Part shown: piece after piece, positions 48,506 to 58,080 of the stretch | Position numbering within the stretch: position 1 is the first letter of the stretch | Layout: every line of letters begins with the position of its first letter | Origin: an uncultured Pseudomonadota bacterium | GTDB lineage: Bacteria > Pseudomonadota > Gammaproteobacteria > Burkholderiales > Usitatibacteraceae | Assembly (NCBI GenBank): GCA_937898635.1 | Contig: CALEJW010000069.1 | Span: 35,591-99,590 of the forward strand | Length of the DNA stretch: 64,000 nt | Direction: 5' to 3' | Program-made: the position numbers and the translations under genes | The notes under the pieces: generated by a model | Seen by the model: the letters and a program-made list of their open reading frames with translations, nothing else | What the model was told of the DNA's origin: nothing | Databases searched by the model: none

Positions 48506-49849
48506 TTGGCTTCGCGCAAGGGCCGCCCGGGCGCGGCCGCCCGGGAACCGAAGGTGGGCTTCGTCTCCCTGGGCTGCCCCAAGGCGCTCGTCGACGCCGA
48601 GTCCATCCTCACGCAGCTGCGCGCCGAGGGCTACGGCATCGCCCCGACCTACGAGGGCGCCGACCTGGTCGTCGTGAACACCTGCGGCTTCATCGACGCG
48701 GCCGTGGAGGAGTCGCTCGAGGCGATCGGCGAGGCCCTCGCGGCGAACGGCAAGGTGATCGTGACCGGCTGCCTCGGCGCCAAGGGCGACATCGTCCGCG
48801 AGGCCCATCCCCGGGTGCTCGCCGTGACCGGCCCCCACGCCACGCCCGAGGTGATGGCGGCGGTGCACGCGCACCTGCCGCGCCCGCACGACCCGTTCAC
48901 CGACCTCGTGCCGCCGCAGGGCATCCGCCTCACGCCGCGCCACTACGCCTACCTCAAGATCTCCGAGGGCTGCAACCACCGCTGCAGCTTCTGCATCATC
49001 CCGTCCCTGCGCGGCGACCTCGTGAGCCGGCCCGTGGGCGAGGTGATGCGGGAGGCGGAGAACCTCGTGCGCGCCGGGGTGAAGGAGCTTCTCGTCATCT
49101 CCCAGGACACGAGCGCCTACGGCGTCGACGTGCGCTACCGGACGGGCTTCTGGGGCGGCAAGCCGCTTCGCACGCGCATGACCGAGCTCTGCGGCGCCCT
49201 GGGCGGGCTGGGCGCCTGGGTGAGGCTGCACTACGTCTATCCCTACCCGCACGTGGACGAGGTGATCGAGCTCATGGCCGCCGGGCGGATCCTCCCGTAC
49301 CTCGACGTTCCGTTCCAGCACGCGAGCCCGCGGATCCTGCGCCTCATGAAGCGGCCGGCGGCGAGCGAGCGCAACCTCGAGCGCATCCGCGCCTGGCGCG
49401 CCGCCTGCCCCGACCTCGCGATCCGCTCCACCTTCATCGTCGGTTTTCCCGGGGAGACGGACGCCGAATTCGAGGAGCTGCTCGCCTTCCTCCTCGAGGC
49501 GCGCCTGGACCGCGTCGGCTGCTTCGCCTACTCGCCGGTGGAGGGCGCAAAGGCCAACGCGCTCCCCGGCGCGGTGCCCGAGCCCGTGAAACAGGAGCGG
49601 CTCGCGCGCTTCATGGCGGTGCAGGCCGCGGTGAGCCGCGAGCGGCTCGCGGGGAAGGTCGGCCGCGAGATCGAGGTGCTCGTGGACCGGGTGGAAGGCG
49701 GCGTCGCGCTCGCGCGGAGCGCGGCCGACGCGCCGGAGATCGACGGCGTGGTGCGGGTGAAGGGAGCCCGTGGCCTGGCGGCGGGGTCGTTCGCGCGCGT
49801 TCGCGTGCGCGCGAGCGACGAGCACGACCTCGAGGCCGAGCTCGCCTGA
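48506..49849 (+). CDS. rimO: Ribosomal protein S12 methylthiotransferase RimO
   Basis: Radical SAM enzyme that methylthiolates the conserved Asp of ribosomal protein S12. The 447-residue protein has three domains: the N-terminal UPF0004 domain with the auxiliary-cluster cysteines in [26 protein letters not shown] and VTGCLGAKG; the radical SAM core with [17 protein letters not shown] near residue 153; and a C-terminal TRAM domain (residues about 375-445). The start is a TTG 12 bases after the phaR stop, chosen because it keeps about 16 residues ahead of the conserved start. The RimO-type GFVSLGCPK motif separates it from MiaB. Confidence 0.95.
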   Translation: MASRKGRPGAAAREPKVGFVSLGCPKALVDAESILTQLRAEGYGIAPTYEGADLVVVNTCGFIDAAVEESLEAIGEALAANGKVIVTGCLGAKGDIVREAHPRVLAVTGPHATPEVMAAVHAHLPRPHDPFTDLVPPQGIRLTPRHYAYLKISEGCNHRCSFCIIPSLRGDLVSRPVGEVMREAENLVRAGVKELLVISQDTSAYGVDVRYRTGFWGGKPLRTRMTELCGALGGLGAWVRLHYVYPYPHVDEVIELMAAGRILPYLDVPFQHASPRILRLMKRPAASERNLERIRAWRAACPDLAIRSTFIVGFPGETDAEFEELLAFLLEARLDRVGCFAYSPVEGAKANALPGAVPEPVKQERLARFMAVQAAVSRERLAGKVGREIEVLVDRVEGGVALARSAADAPEIDGVVRVKGARGLAAGSFARVRVRASDEHDLEAELA

Positions 49850-49864
49850 GGCCGCCCGGGGAGC

Positions 49865-50434
49865 CTACTGGCCGAGCGCGGAGCGCACGGCCGCCACGAG
49901 CGCCGTGGCGGTGATCGGCTTGGCGATGTAGCCGTCGGCGCCCGCCTGCAGGCCGCGCACGATGTCGGGCTGCGCCGCGTGGGCCGTGAAGAGGATCACG
50001 GGCGTGTCGAAGAGGTGCTTGTGGCGGCGGATGCGCGCGAGGAAATCGAAGCCGCTCATGCCCGGCATCTCCACGTCGAGGAGCAGCAGCGCGGGCGCGC
50101 CCACCCGCGACATGAGCCGCGCGGCCTCGCGCGGGTCGAGCGCCACCACCGCCTGGAATCCGGCCTTGCGCAGCACGTGGGCCGCGAGCTCCGCCGTCGG
50201 CGCGTCGTCGTCCACCACCATGATGACCTTGTTCGCGTGCGGGACGGCCCGGGGCCGCACCAGCACGACGTGGAACCCGTCCTCGCCCAGGGCGTTCGCG
50301 CCGATGAGCGCGTTCTCCTCGTGCTCCGGGGTCGGCTCGGGCGGCGGCGGCTCGGCGGGCCCGTCCTCGACGAGGGACGTGAAGTCGAGGTCGTAGGGGT
50401 CCTGCGGGGGCGTCGAGCCGGGATCGCTTTCCAT
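49865..50434 (-). CDS. Stand-alone receiver-domain response regulator with acidic N-terminal extension
   Basis: A 189-residue protein. Residues 1 to about 68 are low-complexity, Pro/Glu-rich (EPPPPEPTPEHEE) and of unknown role. Residues about 69-189 are a CheY-like receiver: acidic pair in VIMVVDDDAP, phosphoacceptor Asp in LLLLDVEMPGMSGFD near residue 119, Thr in ILFTAHAAQ and Lys in GYIAKPIT. There is no output domain, so it probably signals by protein contact. The ATG at 50434 begins the acidic segment. It is the last gene of a minus-strand signalling group with a histidine kinase and Hpt protein, and may be one of their phosphoacceptors. Confidence 0.88.
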   Translation of the reverse strand: MESDPGSTPPQDPYDLDFTSLVEDGPAEPPPPEPTPEHEENALIGANALGEDGFHVVLVRPRAVPHANKVIMVVDDDAPTAELAAHVLRKAGFQAVVALDPREAARLMSRVGAPALLLLDVEMPGMSGFDFLARIRRHKHLFDTPVILFTAHAAQPDIVRGLQAGADGYIAKPITATALVAAVRSALGQ

Positions 50435-50469
50435 GCGCCTTCGGGGTCGGGGTTGCGCTTCGGCGCGGC

Positions 50470-50892
50470 CTACTCGCGGGTGAGCTTGCCGTCGACGACC
50501 TTGATCCGGTCGCCCACGCGGTAGCTGGTCGCCTTCGCGAAGTTGAAGGTGCGCGACTTGCCGTTCTCCAGCTTCACGACGACCTGGTAGCTCGTCTTCG
50601 TGTTGCGGCTCTTCTCGATCTCGTGGCCGGCGTAGGCTCCCGCGCCCGCGCCCACGATGGTGGCAGCCGTGTTGCCGCGGCCGCTGCCCACCTGGTGCCC
50701 GAGCACGCCGCCGAGGACGCCGCCGGCGACCGCGCCGACGCCGGAGGCCTCGCCCTTCTGGCGCACCGTGCGCACGTCGGTGACGGTGCCGCAGTTGTCG
50801 CATTTCGCGCTCGCGGCCGGGCTGAACGCGACCGAGCCGGCGAGGAAGGCCGTCGCGAGCAGGGCGCGCAGGAATCGGCGGTCGTGGGTCAT
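50470..50892 (-). CDS. Exported glycine-zipper protein (SlyB/17-kDa antigen-like)
   Basis: A 140-residue envelope protein. It has a signal peptide (hydrophobic residues about 9-27, cleavage near PAASA/KC), a Cys pair CDNCG just after it, then a glycine zipper with GVGAVAGGVLGGVLGHQVG and AATIVGAGAGAYAGHEIEK, and a C-terminal beta part (TSYQVVVKLENGKSRTFNF). Glycine-zipper 2TM proteins associate with the outer or inner membrane and respond to envelope stress in known cases. The ribosome binding site AGGAGGA is excellent. It interrupts two response-regulator genes, but no functional tie is evident. Confidence 0.85.
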   Translation of the reverse strand: MTHDRRFLRALLATAFLAGSVAFSPAASAKCDNCGTVTDVRTVRQKGEASGVGAVAGGVLGGVLGHQVGSGRGNTAATIVGAGAGAYAGHEIEKSRNTKTSYQVVVKLENGKSRTFNFAKATSYRVGDRIKVVDGKLTRE

Positions 50893-50969
50893 GGATCCTC
50901 CTGGAAGGCAACGCGGGAAAGGTGCCCGACGATTCTACCTTGCCCCCGGGCGGGACGGTCGCGCGCCGG

Positions 50970-51374
50970 TCACGAGCCGGAAGCCCTTCCGGGGCCGTTC
51001 TCGTCCCACAGGGCGGCGAGCTGGCGGCCGAGCTTCAGGGGGTCGAAGGGCTTGGACACCGTGCCGATCGCGCCCGCCGCGCGGTAGCGCTCGAGATCGC
51101 TCGCCTGGATCTTCGCCGTGAAGAACACCGCCGGCGCGCCGATGCCCGCCTCGCGCAGGCGAAGCAGGAGATCCATGCCGTCCATTCCCGGCATGCTCAT
51201 GTCGATGAGGAGCAGCTCCGGGCCGAAGCCCGGCGCCGACGCGAGGGCTTCGTCGCCGGAGACGCAGCTCAACACCTCGAAGCCGCCGATCTTGCCGAGG
51301 GCGAGCTTCACGATGCCGCGGATGTCCGCCTGGTCGTCGACGTGGAGGATGCGCTGGAAGGGCTTCGCGGTCAT
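50970..51374 (-). CDS. CheY-like single-domain response regulator
   Basis: A 134-residue receiver with no output domain: acidic pair in ILHVDDQADIRG near residue 12, phosphoacceptor Asp in LLLIDMSMPGMDGMD near residue 57, Thr in VFFTAKIQ near residue 85 and Lys in TVSKPFDP near residue 109. Its ATG shares ATGA with the stop of the histidine kinase gene, which strongly suggests it is that kinase's partner. Output could pass through the Hpt protein encoded upstream of the kinase, or by direct binding to a target. Confidence 0.92.
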   Translation of the reverse strand: MTAKPFQRILHVDDQADIRGIVKLALGKIGGFEVLSCVSGDEALASAPGFGPELLLIDMSMPGMDGMDLLLRLREAGIGAPAVFFTAKIQASDLERYRAAGAIGTVSKPFDPLKLGRQLAALWDENGPGRASGS

Positions 51375-53329
51375 GGCCGCATTCTGCCATCGCCCGCCGG
51401 GGGCAGGTCGAACCAGAACTCCGTGCCGCCGCCGGGGGCGTCCTCGAAGCCGATCGTCCCGCCCAGGCGCGTGACGATCTCGCGGCTGATCGCGAGCCCC
51501 AGCCCCGTCCCGCTTCCCGTGCGGCTGTCGCCGGACTCGGCCTGGGAGAACGGCTGGAAGAGCCGCGCGCGGAAATCCGCCGGGATGCCCGGCCCGCGGT
51601 CGCGCACCCGCGTGCGCACGACGCCGCCCGCGCCGCGCGCGGCGGCGACCGACACGATCCCTCCCGCCGGCGAGAACTTCGCGGCGTTGAGGAGGAGATT
51701 GGCGAGCACCTGCGACAGGCGGTCCGCGTCGCCGAGCACGCGCAGTTCCTCCCCGGGCTCGAGCTCGAAGGCGACGTCGTACTGCTGCATGAGTCCGCGG
51801 CCGGAGGCGACCGCCTCCTTCAGGACCGGGCGCCAGTCGAGCGGCTCGATGCGGAAGTCCACGTGCCCCGCGGCCATCTTCTCGATGTCGAGGAGGTCGT
51901 CGACGAGCCGCCACAGGCGATCGGAGTTCTGCAGCGCGATGGTCACGAGGGGCACGGCCTCGCCCGGCAGTTCGCCGGCCACGCCGCCCGCGAGCAGCCC
52001 CAGCGAGCCGCGCATGGCGGTGAGCGGCGTGCGCAGCTCGTGGCTCACCACCGACACGAAGTGATCCTTCATGCGGTCGGCCTCCTTGAGCCTCGTGACG
52101 TCGATGCCGAGGACGATCACCCCTTCCACGTCGCCGCCGGGCCCGCGCAGGGGCCGGTGCAGCACGTCCAGGTCGATCGGCCTTCCGTCCGGGCCGGAGA
52201 GCCGCGTCTCCTGGTGCGAGGCGTCCCCGGCGAGCGCCCGCTCGAGGAAGGGACGGAAGCTGCGGTAGCGCTCCTCGCCCAGGAGGTCGCGGGCGCTGCG
52301 GTGGCCCACCGCGTCCTCGGGCAGGCCGAGCAGCTCGGCGAAGGCCCGGTTGTGGATCGCCACGCGCTCGTTCCGGTCCACGAAGACGATCGCGGCGGGC
52401 ATGTACTCCACGAGCTGGCGAAGCTGCAGCTCGCGCTCGCGAAGCCGCTCCTCGGCGACCTTGCGGTCGGTGATGACCTTCGCGAGTCCCCGATAGCCCC
52501 GGAACGCGCCCTGGTCGTCCACGACCGGGACCGCGCCCGCCGAGAGCCAGGATTCGCGCCCATCGGGCGCGAGCTGGCGGATCTCCAGGTCGCGGAAGGC
52601 GCGCCTCGCCTCGAGGAGGGCGCGGTGCGAGCCCCAGTCGGCTTCGGTGAGCTCGGGCGCGTCGAGCCCGGGCCGGGGCAGCGCCGGATCGCGGCGGCGC
52701 GCCCAGGCCGGGGCCGACCAGGACACGAGGTGGAAGTCGGGGTCCATCTCCCAGTAGAGGTCCGAGGACAGTTCCGTGAGCGCCCGGAAGCGCGCCTCGC
52801 TCTCCGCGAGCGAGCGCTCGGCGAGCACCCGCGCCGTGACGTCGGCGTTCGTGCCGTTCGCGCGAAGGCTGCGGCCGGCGGCGTCGCGGGTCGTCACCTT
52901 GCCGCGGCTGCGGATCCAGATCCAGCCGCCGCGCGCGTCCCGGAACCGGAACTGCGCGTCGAAGTGCTCCGCGCGGCCCTTGAGCGCCGCGATGGCCGAC
53001 TCGCGCACGCCGCCGAGGTCCTCGGGGTGGACGAGCTCGGCGAGGCTCGCCGCGGCGACGTGCGTCGGCGCCGGCGCCTCGCCCAGCATCTCGCGCCAGT
53101 TCGCGCTCAGCCAGACCGTGCCGGTCACGAGGTCCAGGTCCCAGATCGCGAGGGAGGAACCCTCCAGCGCGAAGCTCACGCGGTCGCGCTCCGCGGCGAG
53201 GTCGGCCATGGCGCGGTCCAGCGCGGCGCCGCGCCGGCGCAGCATCGCCAGCACGAGGCCGAGCAGGATCGCCGCGACCGGCAGGATCGCGAGGAGGAAG
53301 GCGTCGACGTAGGTGGGCGAGGCCGGCAC
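51371..53329 (-). CDS. PAS-containing sensor histidine kinase
   Basis: A 652-residue kinase with one N-terminal transmembrane helix (about residues 10-30) and almost no periplasmic part, so sensing is probably cytosolic. Three PAS domains follow (about 50-165, 170-295 and 300-415; marks include RFRDARGGWIWIRSRGKV and VEYMPAAIVFVDRNERVAIH). The dimerisation helix carries the phosphorylated His in FVSVVSHELRTPLTAMRG near residue 428, and the ATPase domain has N-box LANLLLNAAKFSPAGG, G1 box DRGPGIPADF and G2 box GSGTGLGLAISREIV. It is flanked by an Hpt gene upstream and a receiver gene downstream, forming a split phosphorelay. Confidence 0.93.
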   Translation of the reverse strand: MPASPTYVDAFLLAILPVAAILLGLVLAMLRRRGAALDRAMADLAAERDRVSFALEGSSLAIWDLDLVTGTVWLSANWREMLGEAPAPTHVAAASLAELVHPEDLGGVRESAIAALKGRAEHFDAQFRFRDARGGWIWIRSRGKVTTRDAAGRSLRANGTNADVTARVLAERSLAESEARFRALTELSSDLYWEMDPDFHLVSWSAPAWARRRDPALPRPGLDAPELTEADWGSHRALLEARRAFRDLEIRQLAPDGRESWLSAGAVPVVDDQGAFRGYRGLAKVITDRKVAEERLRERELQLRQLVEYMPAAIVFVDRNERVAIHNRAFAELLGLPEDAVGHRSARDLLGEERYRSFRPFLERALAGDASHQETRLSGPDGRPIDLDVLHRPLRGPGGDVEGVIVLGIDVTRLKEADRMKDHFVSVVSHELRTPLTAMRGSLGLLAGGVAGELPGEAVPLVTIALQNSDRLWRLVDDLLDIEKMAAGHVDFRIEPLDWRPVLKEAVASGRGLMQQYDVAFELEPGEELRVLGDADRLSQVLANLLLNAAKFSPAGGIVSVAAARGAGGVVRTRVRDRGPGIPADFRARLFQPFSQAESGDSRTGSGTGLGLAISREIVTRLGGTIGFEDAPGGGTEFWFDLPPAGDGRMRP

Positions 53330-53337
53330 GGGCTTGC

Positions 53338-53646
53338 CTAGGGCTTGCCGTCCCCGTCGGGCGGGAGCGACGCCCGCAGGCGCGGCAGGAGCGCCTCGAC
53401 CGCCGCGCGGTCGGCGCGGGCGGCGGCCTCCTCGAGCGCGGCGCCGATCCGGCCCGCCTCGGGGAAGCCGTAGGGCGCCGAGGAGCCGCGGAAGGCGTGG
53501 CCGATGGCGCGGATCGTCGCGAAGTCGCCCGCGGCGAACGCCTCGTCCAGCCGGGCGAAGTCCGCGCGGCGCGTCCCGAGGTAGAGGGCGAGAAGCTCGC
53601 GCATCTCGTCGGGCGCGCCGGGAGGCGTCTCGTCGGGCTTCGCCAT
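53338..53646 (-). CDS. Histidine phosphotransfer (Hpt) domain protein
   Basis: A 102-residue helical protein with the Hpt signature IGHAFRGSSAPYGFPEAG near residue 48, where the His accepts phosphate. The preceding helix (TRRADFARLDEAFAAGDF) and the following ALEEAAARADRAAVEALLP complete a four-helix bundle. Stand-alone Hpt proteins relay phosphate between receivers, here most likely the two receivers encoded downstream, after transfer from the neighbouring kinase. It lies 8 bases ahead of the kinase gene and 19 bases behind lysS. Confidence 0.88.
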   Translation of the reverse strand: MAKPDETPPGAPDEMRELLALYLGTRRADFARLDEAFAAGDFATIRAIGHAFRGSSAPYGFPEAGRIGAALEEAAARADRAAVEALLPRLRASLPPDGDGKP

Positions 53647-53665
53647 GGCGCCGGGCCCGGGCGAC

Positions 53666-55189
53666 TCAGCCCGCGTCCGCGGGCTTCAACTGCGGGAAGA
53701 GGATCACGTCGCGGATCGAGGGGCTGTCGGTGAAGAGCATCGCGAGGCGGTCGATGCCGATGCCCTCGCCGGCGGTGGGCGGCAGCCCGTACTCGAGCGC
53801 GCGGACGTAGTCGGCGTCGTAGTACATCGCCTCCTCGTCGCCGGCCTCCTTCGCCTTCGCCTGCGCCGCGAAGCGCGCGGCCTGGTCCTCCGGGTCGTTG
53901 AGCTCCGAGAAGCCGTTGGCCATCTCGCGCCCGGTGATGAAGAGCTCGAAGCGGTCGGTGACGGAAGGGTCCGCATCGTTCGCGCGCGCGAGCGGCGAGA
54001 CGTCGGTCGGGTGCGCCACGATGAAGGTGGGTTGCACGAGCTTCGCCTCCGTCGTCGCCTCGAAGAGCTTCAGCTGCAGCAGCCCCACGCCGTCGGTCGG
54101 GAACACCTCGATCTCGAAGGGCCCCAGGGCCGCCCGCAGGTACTCGGGCTTCGCGAGTTCCGCGAGCGCGTACTTCGGGTTGTACCGGGCGATCGCCTCG
54201 GCCATGGTGAGCCGGTCGAAGGGCTTCGAGAGGTCGATCGTCTCGCCCTGGTAGGGCAGGACGAGCCCGCCGGCCACCTTCTGCGCGCATTCGCGCAGCA
54301 GCGTCTCGGTGAGGTCCATGAGGTAGCGGTAGTCCCGGTAGGCCTCGTAGAACTCGATCATCGTGAATTCCGGGTTGTGGCGCGTGCTGATGCCCTCGTT
54401 CCTGAAGTTGCGGTTGATCTCGAAGACCTTTTCCAGCCCGCCCACGGTGAGGCGCTTGAGGTAGAGCTCCGGCGCGATGCGCAGGTAGAGGTCCATGTCG
54501 AGCGCGTTGTGGTGCGTCTTGAAGGGCTTGGCCGCCGCGCCGCCGGGGATGGCGTGCATCATCGGCGTCTCCACCTCGAGGTAGCCGCGCGCCACGAAGA
54601 ATTCGCGGATCGCCTGCACGAGCCTGGAGCGCTTCACGAAGGCCTCGCGCGACTCCGGGTTCACGATGAGGTCCACGTGGCGGTTGCGGTAGCGCGCCTC
54701 CATGTCCGCGAGCCCGTGGAACTTGTCGGGCAGCGGCCTGAGCGACTTCGCGAGGAGCCGCACCGCGCTCACTTCCACGGTGAGCTCCCCGGTCCGCGTG
54801 CGGAAGAGCGTGCCCTCGGCGCCCACGATGTCGCCCAGGTCCCAGTGCTTGAAGTCCTCGTAGGCCTCGGGCCCGAGGACGTCCGCCTTCACGTAGACCT
54901 GGATGCGCCCGCTCATGTCCTGGAGCGTGGCGAAGGAAGCCTTGCCCATCACGCGCTTGAGCATCATCCGCCCGGCCACGCGGGCGCGCGGCGGGGCCGC
55001 CTCGAGATCCTCCTTCGTGGCCGCGCCGTGGGCGGCGTGGAGCCCGGCCGCGAGGTGCTCGCGGACGAAGTCGTTCGGGAAGGCCGGGCCGCGCTCGCGC
55101 AGGCGGGCGAGCTTCGCGCGCCGCTCGGCGACGATCTGGTTCTCGTCCGGGGGCGGCTCGGCCGGCGGGTTGTTCTTCTCTTCGGACAT
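53666..55189 (-). CDS. lysS: Lysyl-tRNA synthetase, class II
   Basis: Charges tRNA-Lys. The 507-residue protein begins with a short helical segment, then the OB-fold anticodon-binding domain (about residues 60-160; [20 protein letters not shown]), and the class II core with motif 2 [20 protein letters not shown] near residue 265 and motif 3 [20 protein letters not shown] near the C-terminus. [20 protein letters not shown] near residue 220 is LysS-specific. The ATG at 55189 follows the prfB stop by 2 bases; prfB-lysS is a conserved pair in proteobacteria. Confidence 0.96.
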   Translation of the reverse strand: MSEEKNNPPAEPPPDENQIVAERRAKLARLRERGPAFPNDFVREHLAAGLHAAHGAATKEDLEAAPPRARVAGRMMLKRVMGKASFATLQDMSGRIQVYVKADVLGPEAYEDFKHWDLGDIVGAEGTLFRTRTGELTVEVSAVRLLAKSLRPLPDKFHGLADMEARYRNRHVDLIVNPESREAFVKRSRLVQAIREFFVARGYLEVETPMMHAIPGGAAAKPFKTHHNALDMDLYLRIAPELYLKRLTVGGLEKVFEINRNFRNEGISTRHNPEFTMIEFYEAYRDYRYLMDLTETLLRECAQKVAGGLVLPYQGETIDLSKPFDRLTMAEAIARYNPKYALAELAKPEYLRAALGPFEIEVFPTDGVGLLQLKLFEATTEAKLVQPTFIVAHPTDVSPLARANDADPSVTDRFELFITGREMANGFSELNDPEDQAARFAAQAKAKEAGDEEAMYYDADYVRALEYGLPPTAGEGIGIDRLAMLFTDSPSIRDVILFPQLKPADAG

Positions 55190-55191
55190 GG

Positions 55192-56296
55192 TCAGACGCC
55201 TTGCTTGAGGGATGCGGCGATGAAGTCGTCGAGGTCGCCGTCGAGCACGGCCTGGGTGTTGCCCACCTCGTGGTTGGTGCGAAGGTCCTTGATGCGCGAC
55301 TGGTCGAGCACGTAGGAGCGGATCTGGTGCCCCCAGCCGATGTCGGTCTTGGTGTCCTCGAGGGCCTGCTTCTGCTCGTTTCGCTTGCGAAGCTCCAGCT
55401 CGTAGAGCTTGGCCTTGAGCATCGCCATCGCCTCGGCGCGGTTCCGGTGCTGGGAGCGGTCGTTCTGCGAGGAGACCACGATGTTGGTGGGCAGGTGCGT
55501 GATGCGCACCGCCGAATCGGTCTTGTTCACGTGCTGCCCGCCCGCGCCGGAGGCGCGGTAGGTGTCGATCCGCAGGTCCGCCGGGTTGATGTCGACCTCG
55601 ATCGAGTCGTCCACTTCCGGATAGACGAACACGCTCGCGAAAGAGGTGTGGCGGCGGGCGTTGGAGTCGAAGGGGGATTTCCTCACCAGGCGGTGGATGC
55701 CGGTCTCGGTGCGCAGGTACCCGTAGGCATAGGGCCCGTTCACCTTGATCGAGGCGCTCTTCAGTCCCGCCACCTCGCCGTCGGACTCCTCGAGGATCTC
55801 GACCTTCCACCCGCGCTTGTCGCAGTACTTGAGGTACATGCGCAGCAGCATCTGCGCCCAGTCCTGGGCCTCCGTGCCGCCCTGGCCCGCGTTGATGTCC
55901 ACGAAGCAGCTGTTCGGGTCCATCGGGTGGGAGAACATGCGCCGGAACTCGAGGCCGGCGACCAGCTTCTCGAGCGCCGCCGCGTCGGCCCGCACGGCGG
56001 CGAGCGTCTCGTCGTCGCGCTCGGCCTTGGCGAGCCCGAAGAGCTCCGTCGAGTCCTTGAGTCCCGCCTCGATCCTGCCGATGACCTCTACCGTCTCCTC
56101 CAGGGCCGCGCGCTCCTTGCCGAGCTCCTGGGCGCGCGCGGCGTCGTTCCAGACGCTCGCGTCCTCGAGGATCTTGCGGACCTCCGTCAGCCGGACGCTT
56201 TTCGCGTCGAAGTCAAAGATACCTCCGGAGTTCTCCCGTTCGCGCGGCGAGGTCCGCGAGGCTGTTCTCGATCTGGTTGAGCTGGTCGGCTTCCAT
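55192..56296 (-). CDS. prfB: Peptide chain release factor 2, with programmed +1 frameshift
   Basis: Recognises UGA and UAA stops. The gene is in two frames: codons 1-27 ([13 protein letters not shown]... ending RRYL, 56296-56216), then a UGA at 56215-56213, and after a +1 slip at CTT-TGA-C reading continues from GAC at 56214 for 340 codons. The product of 367 residues has the anticodon-mimicking SPF ([11 protein letters not shown]) and the catalytic GGQ ([12 protein letters not shown]). The long downstream frame alone, opening at 55995, lacks the N-terminal domain 1 start. The family is known for this autoregulatory slip. prfB is co-transcribed with lysS. Confidence 0.96.
56212..56227 (-). 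promoter_or_regulatory. Programmed +1 frameshift site of prfB
   Basis: On the minus strand CGGAGGTATCTTTGAC holds the internal Shine-Dalgarno-like CGGAGG, the slippery CTT, the in-frame UGA and the following C. This is the classical RF2 autoregulation signal (E. coli has AGGGGGTATCTTTGAC): low RF2 lets the ribosome slip past its own UGA. Confidence 0.95.
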
Positions 56297-56329
56297 CGGC
56301 GGGGCGTCTTCGGGTCGGGTAAACGGCGA

Positions 56330-56335
56330 ATTATA
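56330..56335 (-). promoter_or_regulatory. Putative -10 box of the prfB-lysS promoter
   Basis: TATAAT on the minus strand, 33 bases before the prfB ATG, in the 95-base gap after recJ. Flanking GGTATAATTCGC is the same 12-mer as before bamD. No -35 box is clear. A GC hairpin (CGCCC/GGGCG near 56358) behind recJ lacks a T tract. Confidence 0.55.
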
Positions 56336-56391
56336 CCGGCGCGGGGTGCCGTTCCGGCGGCGCCCCGTGGGGCGCGGGAGAAGAACCCGGG

Positions 56392-58080
56392 TCAGGCCGA
56401 CCAGTGCTCCACCACCAGCTGCAGCGACTGCGTGCCGTCGTACTCGTTCACGTCGAGGCGGTAGACGGCGTCGATGGCGCCCGGGAAGGGACCGGTCTCG
56501 CCGAAGCGGATGGCGGGGAAGCGGGCGCCGCCGAGCCCGAGCGTGAGGCGCGCGTGCTTCTGCCCGACCACGCGCTGGGCCTCGACGGCGAAGCGTCCCG
56601 CGAAGCGCGGCTCCGGGAAGCCCTGTCCCCAGACCATGCGGCGCAGTTCGGCGGCGAAGCCGAGGTCGAGGTCCGCGCGGCCGAGCTCGCCATCGGTTTC
56701 CACGCGCTGCGCGAGGTCGGCGGGCGAGAGGCGCTCCCGGGCGACCGCCTCGAAGGCGGCGCCGAAGTCGGCGAGGCGTTCCGGGTGCAGCGTCGCGCCC
56801 GCGGCCGCCGCGTGGCCGCCGAAGCGCTCGAGGATGCCGGGAGCGCGCTTGGCGACGAGGTCGAGCGCGTCGCGCAGGTGCAGGCCGGCGATGGAGCGCC
56901 CCGAGCCCTTGAGGCGGCCGTCGGCGTCGGCGGCGAAGGCGAAGACCGGCCGGTGGAAGCGGTCCTTGAGGCGAGAGGCGAGCAGGCCCACCACGCCCGC
57001 GTGCCATTCCGGCCGGTGGACCGTGAGCGAGTACCCGTCGCCCGCCTCGACGCCCTCGAGCATGGCGAGGGCGGACTCCTGCATCCGCGCCTCGATCTCG
57101 CGCCGTTCGCGGTTGAGGGCGTCGAGGCGCCGCGCGAACTGCGCTGCCGTGGCCGGGTCGTCGGTCGCGAGGCACTCGATGCCGATCGCCATGTCCTCCA
57201 GGCGCCCGGCCGCGTTCAGGCGCGGGCCGACGACGAAGCCCAGGTCCTGGGACGAGGCGCGGCGCGGCTCCCGCCCCGCGACGGCGAGCAGCGCGGCGAT
57301 GCCCGCGCAGGCCTCTCCCGCGCGGATGCGCGCGAGCCCCTGGGCCACGAGGATGCGGTTGTTCGCGTCCAGGCGCACGACGTCGGCCACCGTGCCGAGC
57401 GCGACCAGGTCGAGCAGGGCGGCGAGGTTCGGCTCCGCCCGGCCCGCGAAGCGCCCGCGCCGGCGCAGCTCCGCGCGCAGCGCCGTCATCACGTAGAAGA
57501 TCACGCCCACGCCCGCGAGGTCCTTGCTCGGGAAGCCGCAGCCGGCCTGGTTCGGGTTCACGACGCACGCGGCCTCGGGCAGCTCGGGGCCCGGCAGGTG
57601 GTGGTCGGTGACGAGCACGCGCATGCCCAGCCGGTTCGCCTCGGCCACGCCCTCGACGGCGGCGATGCCGTTGTCGACCGTGACCAGCAGGTGCGGCGAG
57701 CGCCCGGCCGCGAGGCGCACGATCTCCGGCGTGAGGCCGTAGCCGAAGCGGAAGCGGTCGGGCACGAGGAAATCGGCCTTCGCGCCCATCGCCCGCAGCG
57801 CCCTGAGGCCCACCGCGCAGGCGGTCGCGCCGTCGGCGTCGTAGTCGGCGACGATGAGGATGCGTTCGCCGGCGTCGATCGCGTCGGCGAGGAGCCTCGC
57901 GGCCTCGTCCGCGTGCGCGAGCCGGTCGGGCGGCGCGAGGCCGGGCAGGGCGGGAGAAAGCTCGCCCACGTCGCTCACCCCGCGGGCGGCGAGGATGCGC
58001 GCGAGGCGCGGCGCGACGCCGGCCTCGGCGAGGCGGGCGTAGGCGGCCGCGTCGACCGGGCGGACGACGACCTCAGGCAT
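56392..58080 (-). CDS. recJ: Single-stranded-DNA-specific exonuclease RecJ
   Basis: 5'-3' exonuclease of the DHH superfamily, acting in recombination and mismatch repair. The 562-residue protein has motif I ILIVADYDADGATACAVGL near residue 75, motif III MRVLVTDHHLPGPELPEA near residue 155 (DHH), motif IV VALGTVADVVRLDANNR near residue 235, and the DHHA1 motif SGRSIAGLHLRDAL with FGGHAAAAGATL near residue 425. The C-terminal OB-fold part ends VYRLDVNEYDGTQSLQLVVE. The ATG at 58080 starts where the family starts. The next gene upstream overlaps it by 8 bases. Confidence 0.95.
   Translation of the reverse strand: MPEVVVRPVDAAAYARLAEAGVAPRLARILAARGVSDVGELSPALPGLAPPDRLAHADEAARLLADAIDAGERILIVADYDADGATACAVGLRALRAMGAKADFLVPDRFRFGYGLTPEIVRLAAGRSPHLLVTVDNGIAAVEGVAEANRLGMRVLVTDHHLPGPELPEAACVVNPNQAGCGFPSKDLAGVGVIFYVMTALRAELRRRGRFAGRAEPNLAALLDLVALGTVADVVRLDANNRILVAQGLARIRAGEACAGIAALLAVAGREPRRASSQDLGFVVGPRLNAAGRLEDMAIGIECLATDDPATAAQFARRLDALNRERREIEARMQESALAMLEGVEAGDGYSLTVHRPEWHAGVVGLLASRLKDRFHRPVFAFAADADGRLKGSGRSIAGLHLRDALDLVAKRAPGILERFGGHAAAAGATLHPERLADFGAAFEAVARERLSPADLAQRVETDGELGRADLDLGFAAELRRMVWGQGFPEPRFAGRFAVEAQRVVGQKHARLTLGLGGARFPAIRFGETGPFPGAIDAVYRLDVNEYDGTQSLQLVVEHWSA

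Noticed and set aside
55192..55995. prfB as a truncated 267-residue gene
   Set aside because: The apparent 5' truncation is explained by the programmed +1 frameshift, which restores a 367-residue RF2.
56340..56391. Possible terminator behind recJ
   Set aside because: A short GC stem (CGCCC/GGGCG) is present but there is no T tract on the minus strand.
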